Assembly (NCBI RefSeq): GCF_052055875.1 | Contig: NZ_CP170508.1 | Span: 1,426,001 to 1,490,000 of the forward strand | Length of the DNA stretch: 64,000 nt | Direction of reading: 5' to 3' | Origin: Methanosphaerula subterraneus | GTDB taxonomy: Archaea > Halobacteriota > Methanomicrobia > Methanomicrobiales > Methanospirillaceae | In this document: piece by piece, positions 1 through 7,741 of the stretch | Layout: the number at the start of each line of letters is the position of its first letter | Position numbering within the stretch: position 1 is the stretch's first letter | Notes under the pieces: generated by a model | Database searches by the model: none | What the model was told of the DNA's origin: nothing | Seen by the model: the letters and a program-made list of their open reading frames with translations, nothing else | Translations under genes and position numbers: made by a program

Positions 1-974
1 ACGTATACAACCAGGTCGGGCTTCATCACCCGCCGGACCTTGGCCAGCTGGTTCATCAGGTTGGCACGGTTGTGGAACCGTCCCGCAGTATCTGCGAGAA
101 CCACGTCGATCTGGTGGGAGACTGCATACTGAACCGTATCAAAGAGGACGGCCGACGGATCCCCGCCCTGCTGATGCTGAATCACCTTGATGCCAAGCCG
201 CTCGGCATGGATATCGATCTGTTCGATAGCACCGGCGCGGAAGGTATCCCCTGCACCGATCACCACCGAAAAGCCGTTCTTCAACAGGAACGCACCGACC
301 TTGGCCACCGTCGTTGTCTTCCCGGTGCCGTTCACACCCGTGAAGAGGATCTTCACCGGCCGGTCATGCGACCGGATGTATGCAGGGAGATCGAACCCCT
401 CACCGAGCACATCGAGCAGCGCACTCTTCAGAGTCTCCATCACGATCGTGTCAGGCGATGTCCCGATCTTCCGGTGCGAGCCGATCAAATCGTGCCGAAT
501 ATGCCTGAGGATCTCCTCGGTCACCGGCAGTGCGACATCGTTCTCAAGCAGCACGATCTCGAGCTCGTCGAGGACGTCTTTTACATCGGACTCTGCAAGG
601 ATCAGCTCGCGCTCCTTGACAAAGACCTTCATCTTCTTAAAAAAGCCGACCTTCTCCTTCTTCTCCGGAGCGGGAGGTTCTTCCTTTGGCTCCTTCACTT
701 TGGGAGAACTATCTGGACGAGGAGCAGGTGTGACGACCGGTTCTGGAAGACCTTTTGGTTCCAGCACCGGTTCAACGACCTCTGGAGGAATCTCTTCCAC
801 CTCGGGTTCTGTCGGCGGTTCCGACACATCCGGCTCCACCTGAACTGGAGATGTTTCCCCGATCAGCGGTTGCTGGATCTCCTCTTCTTCCGGTGTCGAG
901 GTGACCACAGCCTTGATGCTGCTGCCCAGTTTCTCCTGAACCTTCTGCAGCCTGCTCTTGAGCCCCTCAAACAT
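1..974 (-). CDS. ftsY: Signal recognition particle receptor FtsY (3' end cut by window edge)
   Basis: SRP-receptor GTPase that docks SRP-ribosome complexes at the membrane. The reading frame starts at the ATG at 974 and runs off the window, so the C-terminal part is missing. It begins MFEGLKSRLQK and then has an acidic, proline-rich A-domain-like stretch (about residues 20-105). The NG domain follows, with the P-loop GVNGTGKTTTVAKVG and, near the cut end, the DTAGR motif. It lies one base beyond the prefoldin alpha stop codon as the last visible gene of the translation operon. Family assignment is firm; the length cannot be judged. Confidence 0.96.
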   Translation of the reverse strand, partial: MFEGLKSRLQKVQEKLGSSIKAVVTSTPEEEEIQQPLIGETSPVQVEPDVSEPPTEPEVEEIPPEVVEPVLEPKGLPEPVVTPAPRPDSSPKVKEPKEEPPAPEKKEKVGFFKKMKVFVKERELILAESDVKDVLDELEIVLLENDVALPVTEEILRHIRHDLIGSHRKIGTSPDTIVMETLKSALLDVLGEGFDLPAYIRSHDRPVKILFTGVNGTGKTTTVAKVGAFLLKNGFSVVIGAGDTFRAGAIEQIDIHAERLGIKVIQHQQGGDPSAVLFDTVQYAVSHQIDVVLADTAGRFHNRANLMNQLAKVRRVMKPDLVVY

Positions 975-975
975 A

Positions 976-1446
976 TTAGAGCGTACCTGACTGGCCCTGT
1001 GGTGCCTGCTGCTGAGCGGCCCTGTACACCTGATCGAGGCGGCGGCTGATCTCATCCATCTGAGACCGGACCTTCTCGATCGTCTCGGCGACCTTCTTTC
1101 CGGAGGCCTCCATCTCGGTGATCCGGTCCTTTAAGAACTCGACCGCATCAGCATTGGTCCGTTCGACCGTGACCTCGGCGCCGATGCTCACCAGCACCCG
1201 TTCCGGTTCGACCACATGGGCACGGACACTCGCCCCGCCCCCGATCTGCAACAGCACGGTACCATCGCCTGCATCGGCAGCGGTGATCGCACCCAGCGTA
1301 TCGATCGCTGCCAGAGACTCGAGCCGGCCCTGCTCGATCATACGGAACTGCTGTGAAAAAATTTCGATCTGCTGTCCGTACTCGTTCAGGTAGTGCTGAA
1401 GCATCTGCACTTCCCGTGGGTCGACGTTCTCCACCTTATTCACCAT
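976..1446 (-). CDS. pfdA: Prefoldin subunit alpha
   Basis: Alpha subunit of the archaeal prefoldin hexamer, a cytosolic ATP-independent chaperone that passes unfolded proteins to the thermosome. At 156 residues it has the usual alpha-type plan: an N-terminal helix (about 10-50), a central beta-hairpin region (about 55-95) and a C-terminal helix with heptad spacing (about 100-145), ending in a short Gln-rich tail. The start overlaps the rpl18a end by 11 bp, so translation is probably coupled. It sits between rpl18a and ftsY, the usual archaeal order. Confidence 0.95.
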   Translation of the reverse strand: MVNKVENVDPREVQMLQHYLNEYGQQIEIFSQQFRMIEQGRLESLAAIDTLGAITAADAGDGTVLLQIGGGASVRAHVVEPERVLVSIGAEVTVERTNADAVEFLKDRITEMEASGKKVAETIEKVRSQMDEISRRLDQVYRAAQQQAPQGQSGTL

Positions 1447-1627
1447 CTACAGGAGTAATGCCGTTGATAGTAATATACATTCTCTTGAGGCGGTGCTCGC
1501 TGCCGATCGTGGCGTAAACACGCTCTTCTGCCTGCCTGCTGTTCGGTGCGCCGACGACCTTGGTATAGGGCTTCCAGTCGTCGCCTATCTTGAATGTCCC
1601 TTTCACTTCAAACTTCTGTTCTGCCAT
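1436..1627 (-). CDS. rpl18a: 50S ribosomal protein L18Ae (LX/L20A)
   Basis: Small archaeal large-subunit protein of 63 residues, starting MAEQKFEVKGTF. I chose the ATG at 1627 because it directly follows the aIF6 stop and gives the family length; a longer open frame upstream only overlaps aIF6. The segment with Trp-Lys-Pro-Tyr (about residues 18-21) and the hydrophobic-basic stretch EHRLKRMYI match the family. It overlaps pfdA at its 3' end. Confidence 0.92.
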   Translation of the reverse strand: MAEQKFEVKGTFKIGDDWKPYTKVVGAPNSRQAEERVYATIGSEHRLKRMYITINGITPVDGE

Positions 1628-1628
1628 A

Positions 1629-2294
1629 TTATCCCTCAACAAATCCAAATACATCTGCGATACGGCCCATTTCGAAACCGCTCGTCTCGATGCCTGCGAG
1701 ATAGCCCGTGCTGTTTGCGAGCAGCCCTGTACCGACAAGGCCGCTCCCCATATTGATCGTCCCGGTCCCAACCGGAAGATCGGTGGCCGACTCAAGAGCT
1801 GCCAGTTCCCTGCCAGCACTCCGTGCATGGACAAGAATTCCACGGTTCGTCGCATACCCGGCCATTCCGACCGTCTTGATCCCACTCAGCGTCAGCCTGA
1901 TCACCGGCACGCCCAGCACCGATCGGACCTGCTCCATGGTGGCATTATCCATATCCGGGTGAACGGCCGCCATATGATCATTGGCAAGGATCACATTGCC
2001 TGCCGCATTCATCGATCCTTCGAGGAGCATCACCTCACGGTACTCCTCGATCGCCCTGATCTCATCAGGGTATGCAAGCCCACTGACGATGGCCCCCCGG
2101 CTGTTTCCGCTGACCAGTGAACCGATGATAGAACTCCCCTGAATATGGGTCTTCACCAGTGTCACGCCGAGCGCCTCCTTGAGCGCTGCGCAGTAGTCAG
2201 CAGAGGCCTCGGCAGGGACCACCGCAATATCCTCAAGAACTCGCGTAAAGATACCGATATGTGGGTCGCCTTCGTATGCGAGCGTCCGTATCAT
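1629..2294 (-). CDS. eif6: Translation initiation factor aIF6
   Basis: Anti-association factor that binds the large ribosomal subunit at the L14/L23e face and blocks premature joining with 30S. The 221 residues show the fivefold pentein repeat typical of IF6, seen as recurring segments that end in Gly-rich turns, for example LVSGNSRGAIVSGLA and IKTVGMAGYATNRGILVH. It lies one base downstream of rpl31e and one base upstream of rpl18a, which is a well-conserved archaeal gene string. Confidence 0.97.
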   Translation of the reverse strand: MIRTLAYEGDPHIGIFTRVLEDIAVVPAEASADYCAALKEALGVTLVKTHIQGSSIIGSLVSGNSRGAIVSGLAYPDEIRAIEEYREVMLLEGSMNAAGNVILANDHMAAVHPDMDNATMEQVRSVLGVPVIRLTLSGIKTVGMAGYATNRGILVHARSAGRELAALESATDLPVGTGTINMGSGLVGTGLLANSTGYLAGIETSGFEMGRIADVFGFVEG

Positions 2295-2295
2295 G

Positions 2296-2559
2296 TTACT
2301 CCTGTGCGAGTTCAGCCTGGACCTGTCCGTCGTCGAACTTCATGGCCCGAACCCGGATCTTACGCGGTGGCTTCTCACTCCCGCGCTCCCAGACCTTCTC
2401 ATTGATGCTGGCATCGAGCTTGACGTCCTCGCTCTTCATATGCTTGGCAAGAAACGCCCGGATATCCTTCATCGCAGTGTTGCTTCGTTTCCACCGTGGC
2501 GAACGCTTGACGTCACGCAGGGGAATGATATAGATCTGCTCATTCATTTTTTCTACCAT
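2296..2559 (-). CDS. rpl31e: 50S ribosomal protein L31e
   Basis: Large-subunit protein near the peptide exit tunnel, 87 residues. It carries the L31e signature: YIIPLRDVKRSPRWKRSN near the start and a KVWERGSEKPPRKIRVRAMK segment near residues 55-74. Two in-frame ATGs lie close together (2559 and 2547); the first is used here. It follows rpl39e by 2 bp. Confidence 0.96.
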   Translation of the reverse strand: MVEKMNEQIYIIPLRDVKRSPRWKRSNTAMKDIRAFLAKHMKSEDVKLDASINEKVWERGSEKPPRKIRVRAMKFDDGQVQAELAQE

Positions 2560-2561
2560 AA

Positions 2562-2714
2562 TTACACCTTCAGTGAGCTCCGTCTCCAGCTCCGCCTCTT
2601 AGGATGAGAGACCACAGCCCGTTTGGTCTTGATCATCACCCAGGAGGGGACCCGCCTGTTCTGCGCAGTGGCCTTTGACAGCCGAATTTTTCTTCCTTTG
2701 GTCAGTTTACTCAT
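2562..2714 (-). CDS. rpl39e: 50S ribosomal protein L39e
   Basis: A 50-residue, strongly basic protein that lines the peptide exit tunnel. Reading the minus strand from the ATG at 2714 gives MSKLTKGRKIRLSKATAQNR, followed by the hallmark R-V-P-x-W-V and a basic tail, with a TAA at 2562-2564. It is too short for usual length cut-offs. The position just before rpl31e and the motif order leave little doubt. Confidence 0.95.
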   Translation of the reverse strand: MSKLTKGRKIRLSKATAQNRRVPSWVMIKTKRAVVSHPKRRSWRRSSLKV

Positions 2715-2732
2715 AATTTACACCACAATTCT

Positions 2733-3317
2733 TCACTTCATACCACAGACCAGCGACTGCTCATGACGCTGCGGGAAGAAGGCCGACGGGTCAGCCCCCT
2801 GCATAATAAACGCGTCCCGCAGTTCATGTTCGTAGTCCCCGTTCTGCAGGGTGCTGCTCTCTCCATACTGCACGATCAGCAGGCGATCGACGAGGCGGTT
2901 CACCTCTGTCCTGCCGAAGCCGAGCAACGGCCGGACATACGAGCAACCGTATTTTGCCTCGATGCGCTGCACTTCACCGAACGTCAGCATCGGTACACGG
3001 TCATTCAGGCGCGTTCCATCCCCGACCACAGCATACTCCTCTGCAAGGGCATTGATTGCATAACGGTGGACCAGGTTGATGGCATCATTGGGATACCCGC
3101 ACTGGCGGATCATGGCAACGAGCCGATCCCGGAGTGCAATCCCAAATGTTCTTCTGATCAGCGGAAGGGAGAGCGCCTCTGCAGCAGCCTCGACTGCAGG
3201 AAGAGGGTGGTGCTGATCGAACACAAACGTGTTCAGCTCCACCTGATAGTCCCGCGCGAGCATCAATGCTGCAAGTGCGCTGTCCTTTCCACCGCTGAAG
3301 AGAACCGCTGCCTTCAT
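2733..3317 (-). CDS. PP-loop ATPase-like protein of the translation operon
   Basis: 194 residues with an N-terminal PP-loop, LFSGGKDSALAALML (about residues 6-20), as in ATP pyrophosphatases that adenylate a substrate (tRNA-thiolation and NAD-synthase-like fold). A second conserved area is VVGDGTRLNDRVPML (about 96-110), where such enzymes usually place substrate-binding residues. The start overlaps the PDCD5 gene end by 4 bp (ATGA), so the two are coupled. Archaeal relatives are annotated only as DUF7411/PP-loop proteins. The substrate is unknown; RNA modification is an inference from the fold and the ribosomal neighbours. Confidence 0.8.
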   Translation of the reverse strand: MKAAVLFSGGKDSALAALMLARDYQVELNTFVFDQHHPLPAVEAAAEALSLPLIRRTFGIALRDRLVAMIRQCGYPNDAINLVHRYAINALAEEYAVVGDGTRLNDRVPMLTFGEVQRIEAKYGCSYVRPLLGFGRTEVNRLVDRLLIVQYGESSTLQNGDYEHELRDAFIMQGADPSAFFPQRHEQSLVCGMK

Positions 3318-3646
3318 TTCCGTACGATATTGAAATCCTTCTTTGCCGGGATCAATTGCCTGAGCAGATCCTTCAGCTGTGCATCAGAGATCTTCTGCTT
3401 GATTCGCCCACTCTGGGCGAGCATCACCAGCTGCTGCTCAACACCTGCTGCAAACTCCGGCTTGGTCAGTCTGATGGTGTTCAAACGCTCCCGTGCTTCC
3501 GGTTCGAGAATCTGCATCAGTGCCATCTGCATCGCAGACTTGGCACGCTGCTTCTCCTCCTCCATCTGCTGCTGATCCATCTGCTGACCCTGGAGTTGAG
3601 CCATCCGTCTGCGCCGGAGTTCAGCGAGTTCGTCATCCTCCATCAT
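3314..3646 (-). CDS. DNA-binding protein of the PDCD5/TFAR19 family
   Basis: 110 residues. It has a charged N-terminal helix (MMEDDELAELRRRRMAQLQ) followed by a Gln/Met-rich stretch and the PDCD5 three-helix core, with ILEPEARERLNTIRLTKPE near residues 46-64 as the family signature. Archaeal members bind DNA in vitro and are generally encoded next to rps19e, as here. The biological role in archaea is not established. It is coupled to the PP-loop gene by a 4 bp overlap. Confidence 0.93.
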   Translation of the reverse strand: MMEDDELAELRRRRMAQLQGQQMDQQQMEEEKQRAKSAMQMALMQILEPEARERLNTIRLTKPEFAAGVEQQLVMLAQSGRIKQKISDAQLKDLLRQLIPAKKDFNIVRK

Positions 3647-3667
3647 GCACCTGTAAAATTATTGGCT

Positions 3668-4105
3668 CTATTCAGATGTACCTTCGGCTGCACTGCTGAC
3701 CAGACCATAGGCTGTTCCGTCAAGGAATGACATCCCTGCCGGCGAGACCTTCCGGCCTGCCTTGTCGCGGACGATAAGTCCTGCGGCCTCGAGCTGCTGA
3801 ACGAGTGTTCTGATCACCGCTCCACTACCCTTTCTGAACTGATTGGGTCTGGATCCACGGTTCTTCTTGCCGCCGTAAAAGCTGCGCATTCTCTCTACAC
3901 CTACCGGGCCGTCGATATATATGCGCCTGAGCACTGCTGCTGCGCGTATAAACCACCAGTCCGGATCCTCGGGGGGCATCTCCTTGTGGACCCCAGTCTT
4001 GGCAAACTCTGCCCATGCGGGTGGTGCGATCTCAGGGCGCTGCTTCAGCTCCTCTGCCACCTTTCTGATCAGTTTATCTGCCGGTACATCGTATACCGTT
4101 GTCAT
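3668..4105 (-). CDS. rps19e: 30S ribosomal protein S19e
   Basis: Small-subunit protein of 145 residues, starting MTTVYDVPADKLI. It carries the family segments PEDPDWWFIRAAAVLRRIY (about residues 46-64) and the basic GGKKNRGSRPNQFRKGSG (about 79-96), and ends in a winged-helix-like part. It is the first gene after the internal promoter at 4165-4177 and leads the leftward run PDCD5, PP-loop, L39e, L31e, aIF6, L18Ae, PfdA, FtsY. Confidence 0.96.
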   Translation of the reverse strand: MTTVYDVPADKLIRKVAEELKQRPEIAPPAWAEFAKTGVHKEMPPEDPDWWFIRAAAVLRRIYIDGPVGVERMRSFYGGKKNRGSRPNQFRKGSGAVIRTLVQQLEAAGLIVRDKAGRKVSPAGMSFLDGTAYGLVSSAAEGTSE

Positions 4106-4164
4106 TGAACTTCCTCACTGTCCATCAAATGTAATAACAGTCTTTAGGTATATGTCCATAAAGG

Positions 4165-4177
4165 TTTTATATATTTC
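4165..4177 (-). promoter_or_regulatory. Putative TATA box for the rps19e operon
   Basis: Read on the minus strand this is CGAAATATATAAAA, an archaeal TATA-like element in an otherwise GC-rich genome. It lies about 60 bp upstream of the rps19e ATG inside a 134 bp gap, so the transcript would start about 35 bp before the gene. It suggests the rps19e-ftsY part can be transcribed independently of rnp4-yhbY. Confidence 0.55.
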
Positions 4178-4239
4178 GAGCAGTGGATTCGTCAAAAATC
4201 CGCTCTTTTTAGTAGGATAGCAGGACAAAGCGACCTTAT

Positions 4240-4482
4240 TCACCTGCTCTGGTCCCGACCGGCGCGACCGGACCGTCCTTCTGCAAGGACCATCGTATGC
4301 CCCCGAACCTGCACCAGTTCGGCACCTGCGCGGAGGGCGATCTCTTCCGGCATCACGTCCGTGGACCGGAGCCATTTGATCTTGATCACCTTGCGGTCCT
4401 TGAGCTGCCTGACGATCTCTTCGATCATCGTATCGGTCATTCCCCGCTTGCCGACCCAGATGGTCGGCTTGAGGTCCTGCAT
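4240..4482 (-). CDS. YhbY/CRS1-CRM family RNA-binding protein
   Basis: 80 residues consisting of one CRM domain, an RNA-binding fold linked to large-subunit assembly. Visible features are MQDLKPTIWVGKRGMTD at the start and the helix-strand part with LKDRKVIKIKWLRST near residues 27-41. The GxxG-type loop of the family corresponds to the GKRG segment. It sits 7 bp after rnp4, the usual archaeal arrangement. Confidence 0.9.
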   Translation of the reverse strand: MQDLKPTIWVGKRGMTDTMIEEIVRQLKDRKVIKIKWLRSTDVMPEEIALRAGAELVQVRGHTMVLAEGRSGRAGRDQSR

Positions 4483-4489
4483 ACTCGTA

Positions 4490-4810
4490 TTATCTATTAT
4501 CTGTCCTCACCACCTGATACCGTGTCTGGCGCCCGCAGTTGAGACAGGTGACGATCACATGTCCCCGGTGGACACGGACCCGAACATTCACGCCATGCAG
4601 AAAGTACGCATAACAATGGTGACAGTACTGTCTCCGATGTACCCGTTCCATCCGCATCCGCTGCCGCATTGCAATGGCCCTGGCCCGTACCACGCACCGG
4701 TCACTTAAGGCCGGGTTGATCCCGGCGAAGACCTTTGCCTGCTCAAAGAGGATCGCAATGCGCTCCCCTGCGAGTTTCTTGGTCTGTCTGTTCTGTGACT
4801 TGACGGTCAT
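4490..4810 (-). CDS. rnp4: Ribonuclease P protein component 4 (Rpp21)
   Basis: Protein subunit of archaeal RNase P, which removes tRNA 5' leaders. 106 residues from the ATG at 4810 (MTVKSQNRQTKKLA). A longer frame upstream was rejected because its extra 31 residues are unlike the family and run past the TATA element. It has basic N-terminal helices, then a zinc ribbon formed by C-x2-C (YCHHCYAYF) and a second C-x2-C (TCLNCGRQT). It is the first gene of the operon. Confidence 0.92.
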   Translation of the reverse strand: MTVKSQNRQTKKLAGERIAILFEQAKVFAGINPALSDRCVVRARAIAMRQRMRMERVHRRQYCHHCYAYFLHGVNVRVRVHRGHVIVTCLNCGRQTRYQVVRTDNR

Positions 4811-4861
4811 ACCAGCCCCTGCCCCCTGCAGGCACACTTCACTTAGTAGTGTACGCAGCCC

Positions 4862-4870
4862 ATTATATAA
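4862..4870 (-). promoter_or_regulatory. Putative TATA box for rnp4-yhbY
   Basis: TTATATAAT on the minus strand, about 52 bp upstream of the rnp4 ATG and just beyond the purN stop. Its position fits transcription start roughly 25 bp downstream, with a short leader. Confidence 0.5.
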
Positions 4871-4880
4871 TGCGGGATCT

Positions 4881-5489
4881 TCATCCCTGTTTGACCAGGA
4901 CACGCCGACCGCTGATAGTCAGTCGATCCTCGCAGAAGAGCCTGACCGCCTCAGGGAGGATCCGGTGCTCCTCCCGGAGGATCCGCTCGGTCAACATCTC
5001 CTCATCATCACCCTCCAGCACCGGCACGCACTGCTGCAGAATAATGGGGCCGCTGTCCATCCCGGTGTCGACGAAGTGGACGGTGCATCCGGCCACCCGG
5101 ACCCCGTACTCGAGGGCCTGGCGCTGGGCATGAAGCCCTGAGAAACTGGGCAACAGCGCAGGATGGATGTTGATCATCCGGCCGGCACAGGCGTTCACGA
5201 TCCGGTCCCCCAGGATCCGCATATACCCGGCGAGCACGATCAGGTCGGCACCGGTCGCCTGGATCGCAGCAAGGAGGTCCACCTCATAGGCCTTTCGGTC
5301 AGGATAGGCCCGGTAGTCCACCACCACAGACGGAATGCCGGCCTCGGTCGCCCGATCGATCGCCCGGGCGTCCGGGTTATCGGTGATCAGTGCCACGCAG
5401 ACCGCAGGGATCGTTCGATCCCGGATCCGTTCGATCACTGCCGAAAAGTTTGAACCACGGCCTGAGGCGAGCACTGCAATCTTCTTCAT
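4881..5489 (-). CDS. purN: Phosphoribosylglycinamide formyltransferase
   Basis: Transfers formyl from 10-formyltetrahydrofolate (or the methanopterin equivalent) to glycinamide ribonucleotide in purine synthesis. 202 residues. The N-terminal nucleotide-binding start is IAVLASGRGSNFSAVIE. The catalytic region contains MINIHPALLPSFSGLHA (Asn and His of the active-site triad) and the conserved Asp lies in VDTGMDSGPIILQQ. Length and motifs match PurN well. It stands alone between the rnp4 promoter and a CNNM-type gene. Confidence 0.95.
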   Translation of the reverse strand: MKKIAVLASGRGSNFSAVIERIRDRTIPAVCVALITDNPDARAIDRATEAGIPSVVVDYRAYPDRKAYEVDLLAAIQATGADLIVLAGYMRILGDRIVNACAGRMINIHPALLPSFSGLHAQRQALEYGVRVAGCTVHFVDTGMDSGPIILQQCVPVLEGDDEEMLTERILREEHRILPEAVRLFCEDRLTISGRRVLVKQG

Positions 5490-5516
5490 TCACCACACTT
5501 CTGCCAGATGAGGCTA

Positions 5517-6782
5517 TTAACGCTTCTCCCGATCATGGGAGAGGATCATCTTCACCTTGACGATCCGCTTGCCACGCATCTGCATCACAACCAGCGTCGC
5601 ATTGCACTCTTCGATCCGGACCGTCTCGCCAGGGTGCGGAATATGGCCGAGCTGCTCGATCAACAGCCCCCCGATCGTCTCGTAGGTGTCAGAGGTCGGC
5701 AGAGTGATCGCCAGTTGTTCGTTCAGGTCCTCGACCCACATACGCGCATCCAGCACATAGATCCCCTCGCCGGCCCGGGTCAGTTCCGGCTCCTCGTCAT
5801 CGAACTCGTCGAGGATGTCACCGACCAGTTCCTCAAGGATGTCCTCGACCGTCACGACCCCGACGAAACCGCCATACTCATCCATCACCATCGCCATCGG
5901 GACCTTGCGGAGCTGCAACTCCTTGAGCAGGTCATCGATCTTCTTGGTCTCAGGAACAAAGTACGGGTCGTACATCAGGTCTGAGATCTTCACATCCTTC
6001 TTGTGGCTGACGAAGACCGTGTAGACGTCCTTGATGTTGAGGACCCCAGTCAGGTTGTCGATCTTCTCATGGTAGACCGGAAGCCTTGAGAAACCGGTCT
6101 CATGGAAGATGGTGAGTGAACTCTCAAGCGTGCTGGTGTCCTCGATCATCGCGACATCGACGCGAGGGGTCATCACCTCGCGGGCGGTCGTATCTCCGAG
6201 TTCCAGAACATTGTAGAGCATCTCCTGCTCCTCCTGCTCGATCGTCCCCTCCTCCTTACCGACATCGATCCACTCCCGGATCTCGTCCTCTGTCACCGTC
6301 GGCTCGGCAGTGGCGTCTTTTGGAGTCAATAATCGGCTGACCAGGTCATAGAGCCAGAGGACCGGCGCGAAGACCTTTGAGAGGAGGAGGATCGGTGACG
6401 CCACCCTGAGCGCCAGAGGTTCGGTGAACCGGGTCGCAAAGAGTTTCGGCCCGATCTCACCGAAGAGCAGCAGTATCAACACCGTCCCCCCGGTTGCGAT
6501 CCCGAGTCCGAGATCTCCGAATATCTCAAGTGCAATGGAGGTGGCCATCGAAGCCGCGGCCACGATGACGATGGTGTTCCCTATCAGGATGGTGATCTGG
6601 ACATGGTCCGGGTTCTGCTTGAGTTTGAAGAGCTGGTCTGCACCAGACCGCCCATCATTCACCAGCGTCCTGACCTTGGCTCGTGTGATCGAGATCAGCG
6701 CAACTTCAGAACTGGAGAAAAAGGCTGAAAGAAGGATACAGAGTCCAAAAATCGAGACGTTAAAAAGATCTAGCTGAAGCAT
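5517..6782 (-). CDS. CNNM/HlyC-CorC family membrane protein (DUF21-CBS-CorC_HlyC)
   Basis: 421 residues in the order of the DUF21 family. A membrane domain with about four hydrophobic segments (residues 1-150) includes AFFSSSEVALIS, the hallmark small-residue stretch, and the polar GEIGPKLFA. A pair of CBS domains follows (about 195-315; VMTPRVDVAMIE, GVLNIKDVY, DEYGGFVGVVTVEDILEELVG in parts). A C-terminal CorC_HlyC domain (about 335-410) ends the protein. Relatives are linked to Mg2+/Co2+ transport or Na+-coupled Mg2+ export; the substrate here is not shown by the sequence. Confidence 0.9.
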   Translation of the reverse strand: MLQLDLFNVSIFGLCILLSAFFSSSEVALISITRAKVRTLVNDGRSGADQLFKLKQNPDHVQITILIGNTIVIVAAASMATSIALEIFGDLGLGIATGGTVLILLLFGEIGPKLFATRFTEPLALRVASPILLLSKVFAPVLWLYDLVSRLLTPKDATAEPTVTEDEIREWIDVGKEEGTIEQEEQEMLYNVLELGDTTAREVMTPRVDVAMIEDTSTLESSLTIFHETGFSRLPVYHEKIDNLTGVLNIKDVYTVFVSHKKDVKISDLMYDPYFVPETKKIDDLLKELQLRKVPMAMVMDEYGGFVGVVTVEDILEELVGDILDEFDDEEPELTRAGEGIYVLDARMWVEDLNEQLAITLPTSDTYETIGGLLIEQLGHIPHPGETVRIEECNATLVVMQMRGKRIVKVKMILSHDREKR

Positions 6783-6859
6783 TAATGCTCACGCCGTAAA
6801 GGGCAAACCACGAAATGGGTATTCATGAGATCGTATCTGATAATATATTGAAAGCAGGT

Positions 6860-6870
6860 TTTTATATAAT
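6860..6870 (-). promoter_or_regulatory. Putative TATA box for the CNNM-type gene
   Basis: ATTATATAAAA on the minus strand in the AT-rich 100 bp gap. A second AT-rich candidate is at 6841-6849. Either would give a leader of roughly 35-60 nt before the ATG at 6782. Confidence 0.4.
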
Positions 6871-6882
6871 TGATGGTGGGGA

Positions 6883-7704
6883 TCAGGTGAAGAATCTGGC
6901 GATGAACTGCTGCTCCTCCACCAGCAACGCGACCTTCTCCTCCCGAGAGAAGGTCCGGTCGAATCGGAGATCCTCGATCTCCAGGGTCAGGTTCCCCCGG
7001 TACCCCTGCTCGGCCAGTGCTTCGAGCACCCGCTGGGCATCCGGATGACCCTGCATAGGGAGATGCATCACACCGCCCTCACTCCGGGAGAGGTGGACAT
7101 TGACCATCCGGTCAGAGCAGAGTTCGATGTACTCGAGCACCAGGTCCACCGAGGTGCCCATCGCATGCGAGACATCAAGCGTGAAGTACAGCCAGGGCTC
7201 CCGGTCCAGCAACGCACGCACGGCTGCGGGAGTGCAGAGCATAAAATTCACCTTCTGTTCCATATTTTCGATCGCGACCCGTGCATGTGCCCGGCCGGCC
7301 TCCTCCCGGAGCATGTCGATCAGCGCCTCGAACCGGGTGAATTCGTCAGGACCGGGCGGCCGCTTGGCAGTTCTGCGGCCGGGATGCACCGTCACCACCC
7401 CGGCACCGATCGTATCGGCAAACCGGATCGCAGCCGCCGAGTACTCACGAGAAGCAGCCGCCACCTTCGGATTGATAGAGCAGGGGTTCAGGTCGAGGAT
7501 CGGGACGTGCACCGTCATCGGGTCCATCGAGGCGTACAGGGAACGGCACCGGGCCAGCTGGTCCATCGGCATTCCGTAGAGCCAGAACGAGGGGGTCTCC
7601 GGCCAGAACTCCATGGTATCGAGGGATGAAGCGGCGACGGAGGCGAAGAGTTCAGCAAGCGTGGACTCGTGAAAGAACATGCTCGCAACGGCACAGCGAA
7701 CCAT
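6883..7704 (-). CDS. Sugar phosphate isomerase/epimerase-like TIM-barrel protein
   Basis: 273 residues from the ATG at 7704 (MVRCAVASMFFHES), the typical start of the xylose-isomerase-like TIM-barrel (AP endonuclease 2) superfamily in methanogens. A longer frame overlaps xseA and was rejected. Likely metal and substrate residues lie in TMEFWPETPS, VTVHPGRR, VAIENME, FTLDVSHAMG, VHLSR and LTLEIED, each at the end of a predicted beta strand. The substrate is unknown. It diverges from xseA with a 37 bp gap. Confidence 0.8.
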   Translation of the reverse strand: MVRCAVASMFFHESTLAELFASVAASSLDTMEFWPETPSFWLYGMPMDQLARCRSLYASMDPMTVHVPILDLNPCSINPKVAAASREYSAAAIRFADTIGAGVVTVHPGRRTAKRPPGPDEFTRFEALIDMLREEAGRAHARVAIENMEQKVNFMLCTPAAVRALLDREPWLYFTLDVSHAMGTSVDLVLEYIELCSDRMVNVHLSRSEGGVMHLPMQGHPDAQRVLEALAEQGYRGNLTLEIEDLRFDRTFSREEKVALLVEEQQFIARFFT

Positions 7705-7741
7705 AGATATAGGTGATACGGAGTACATCCTATTGAACGTA

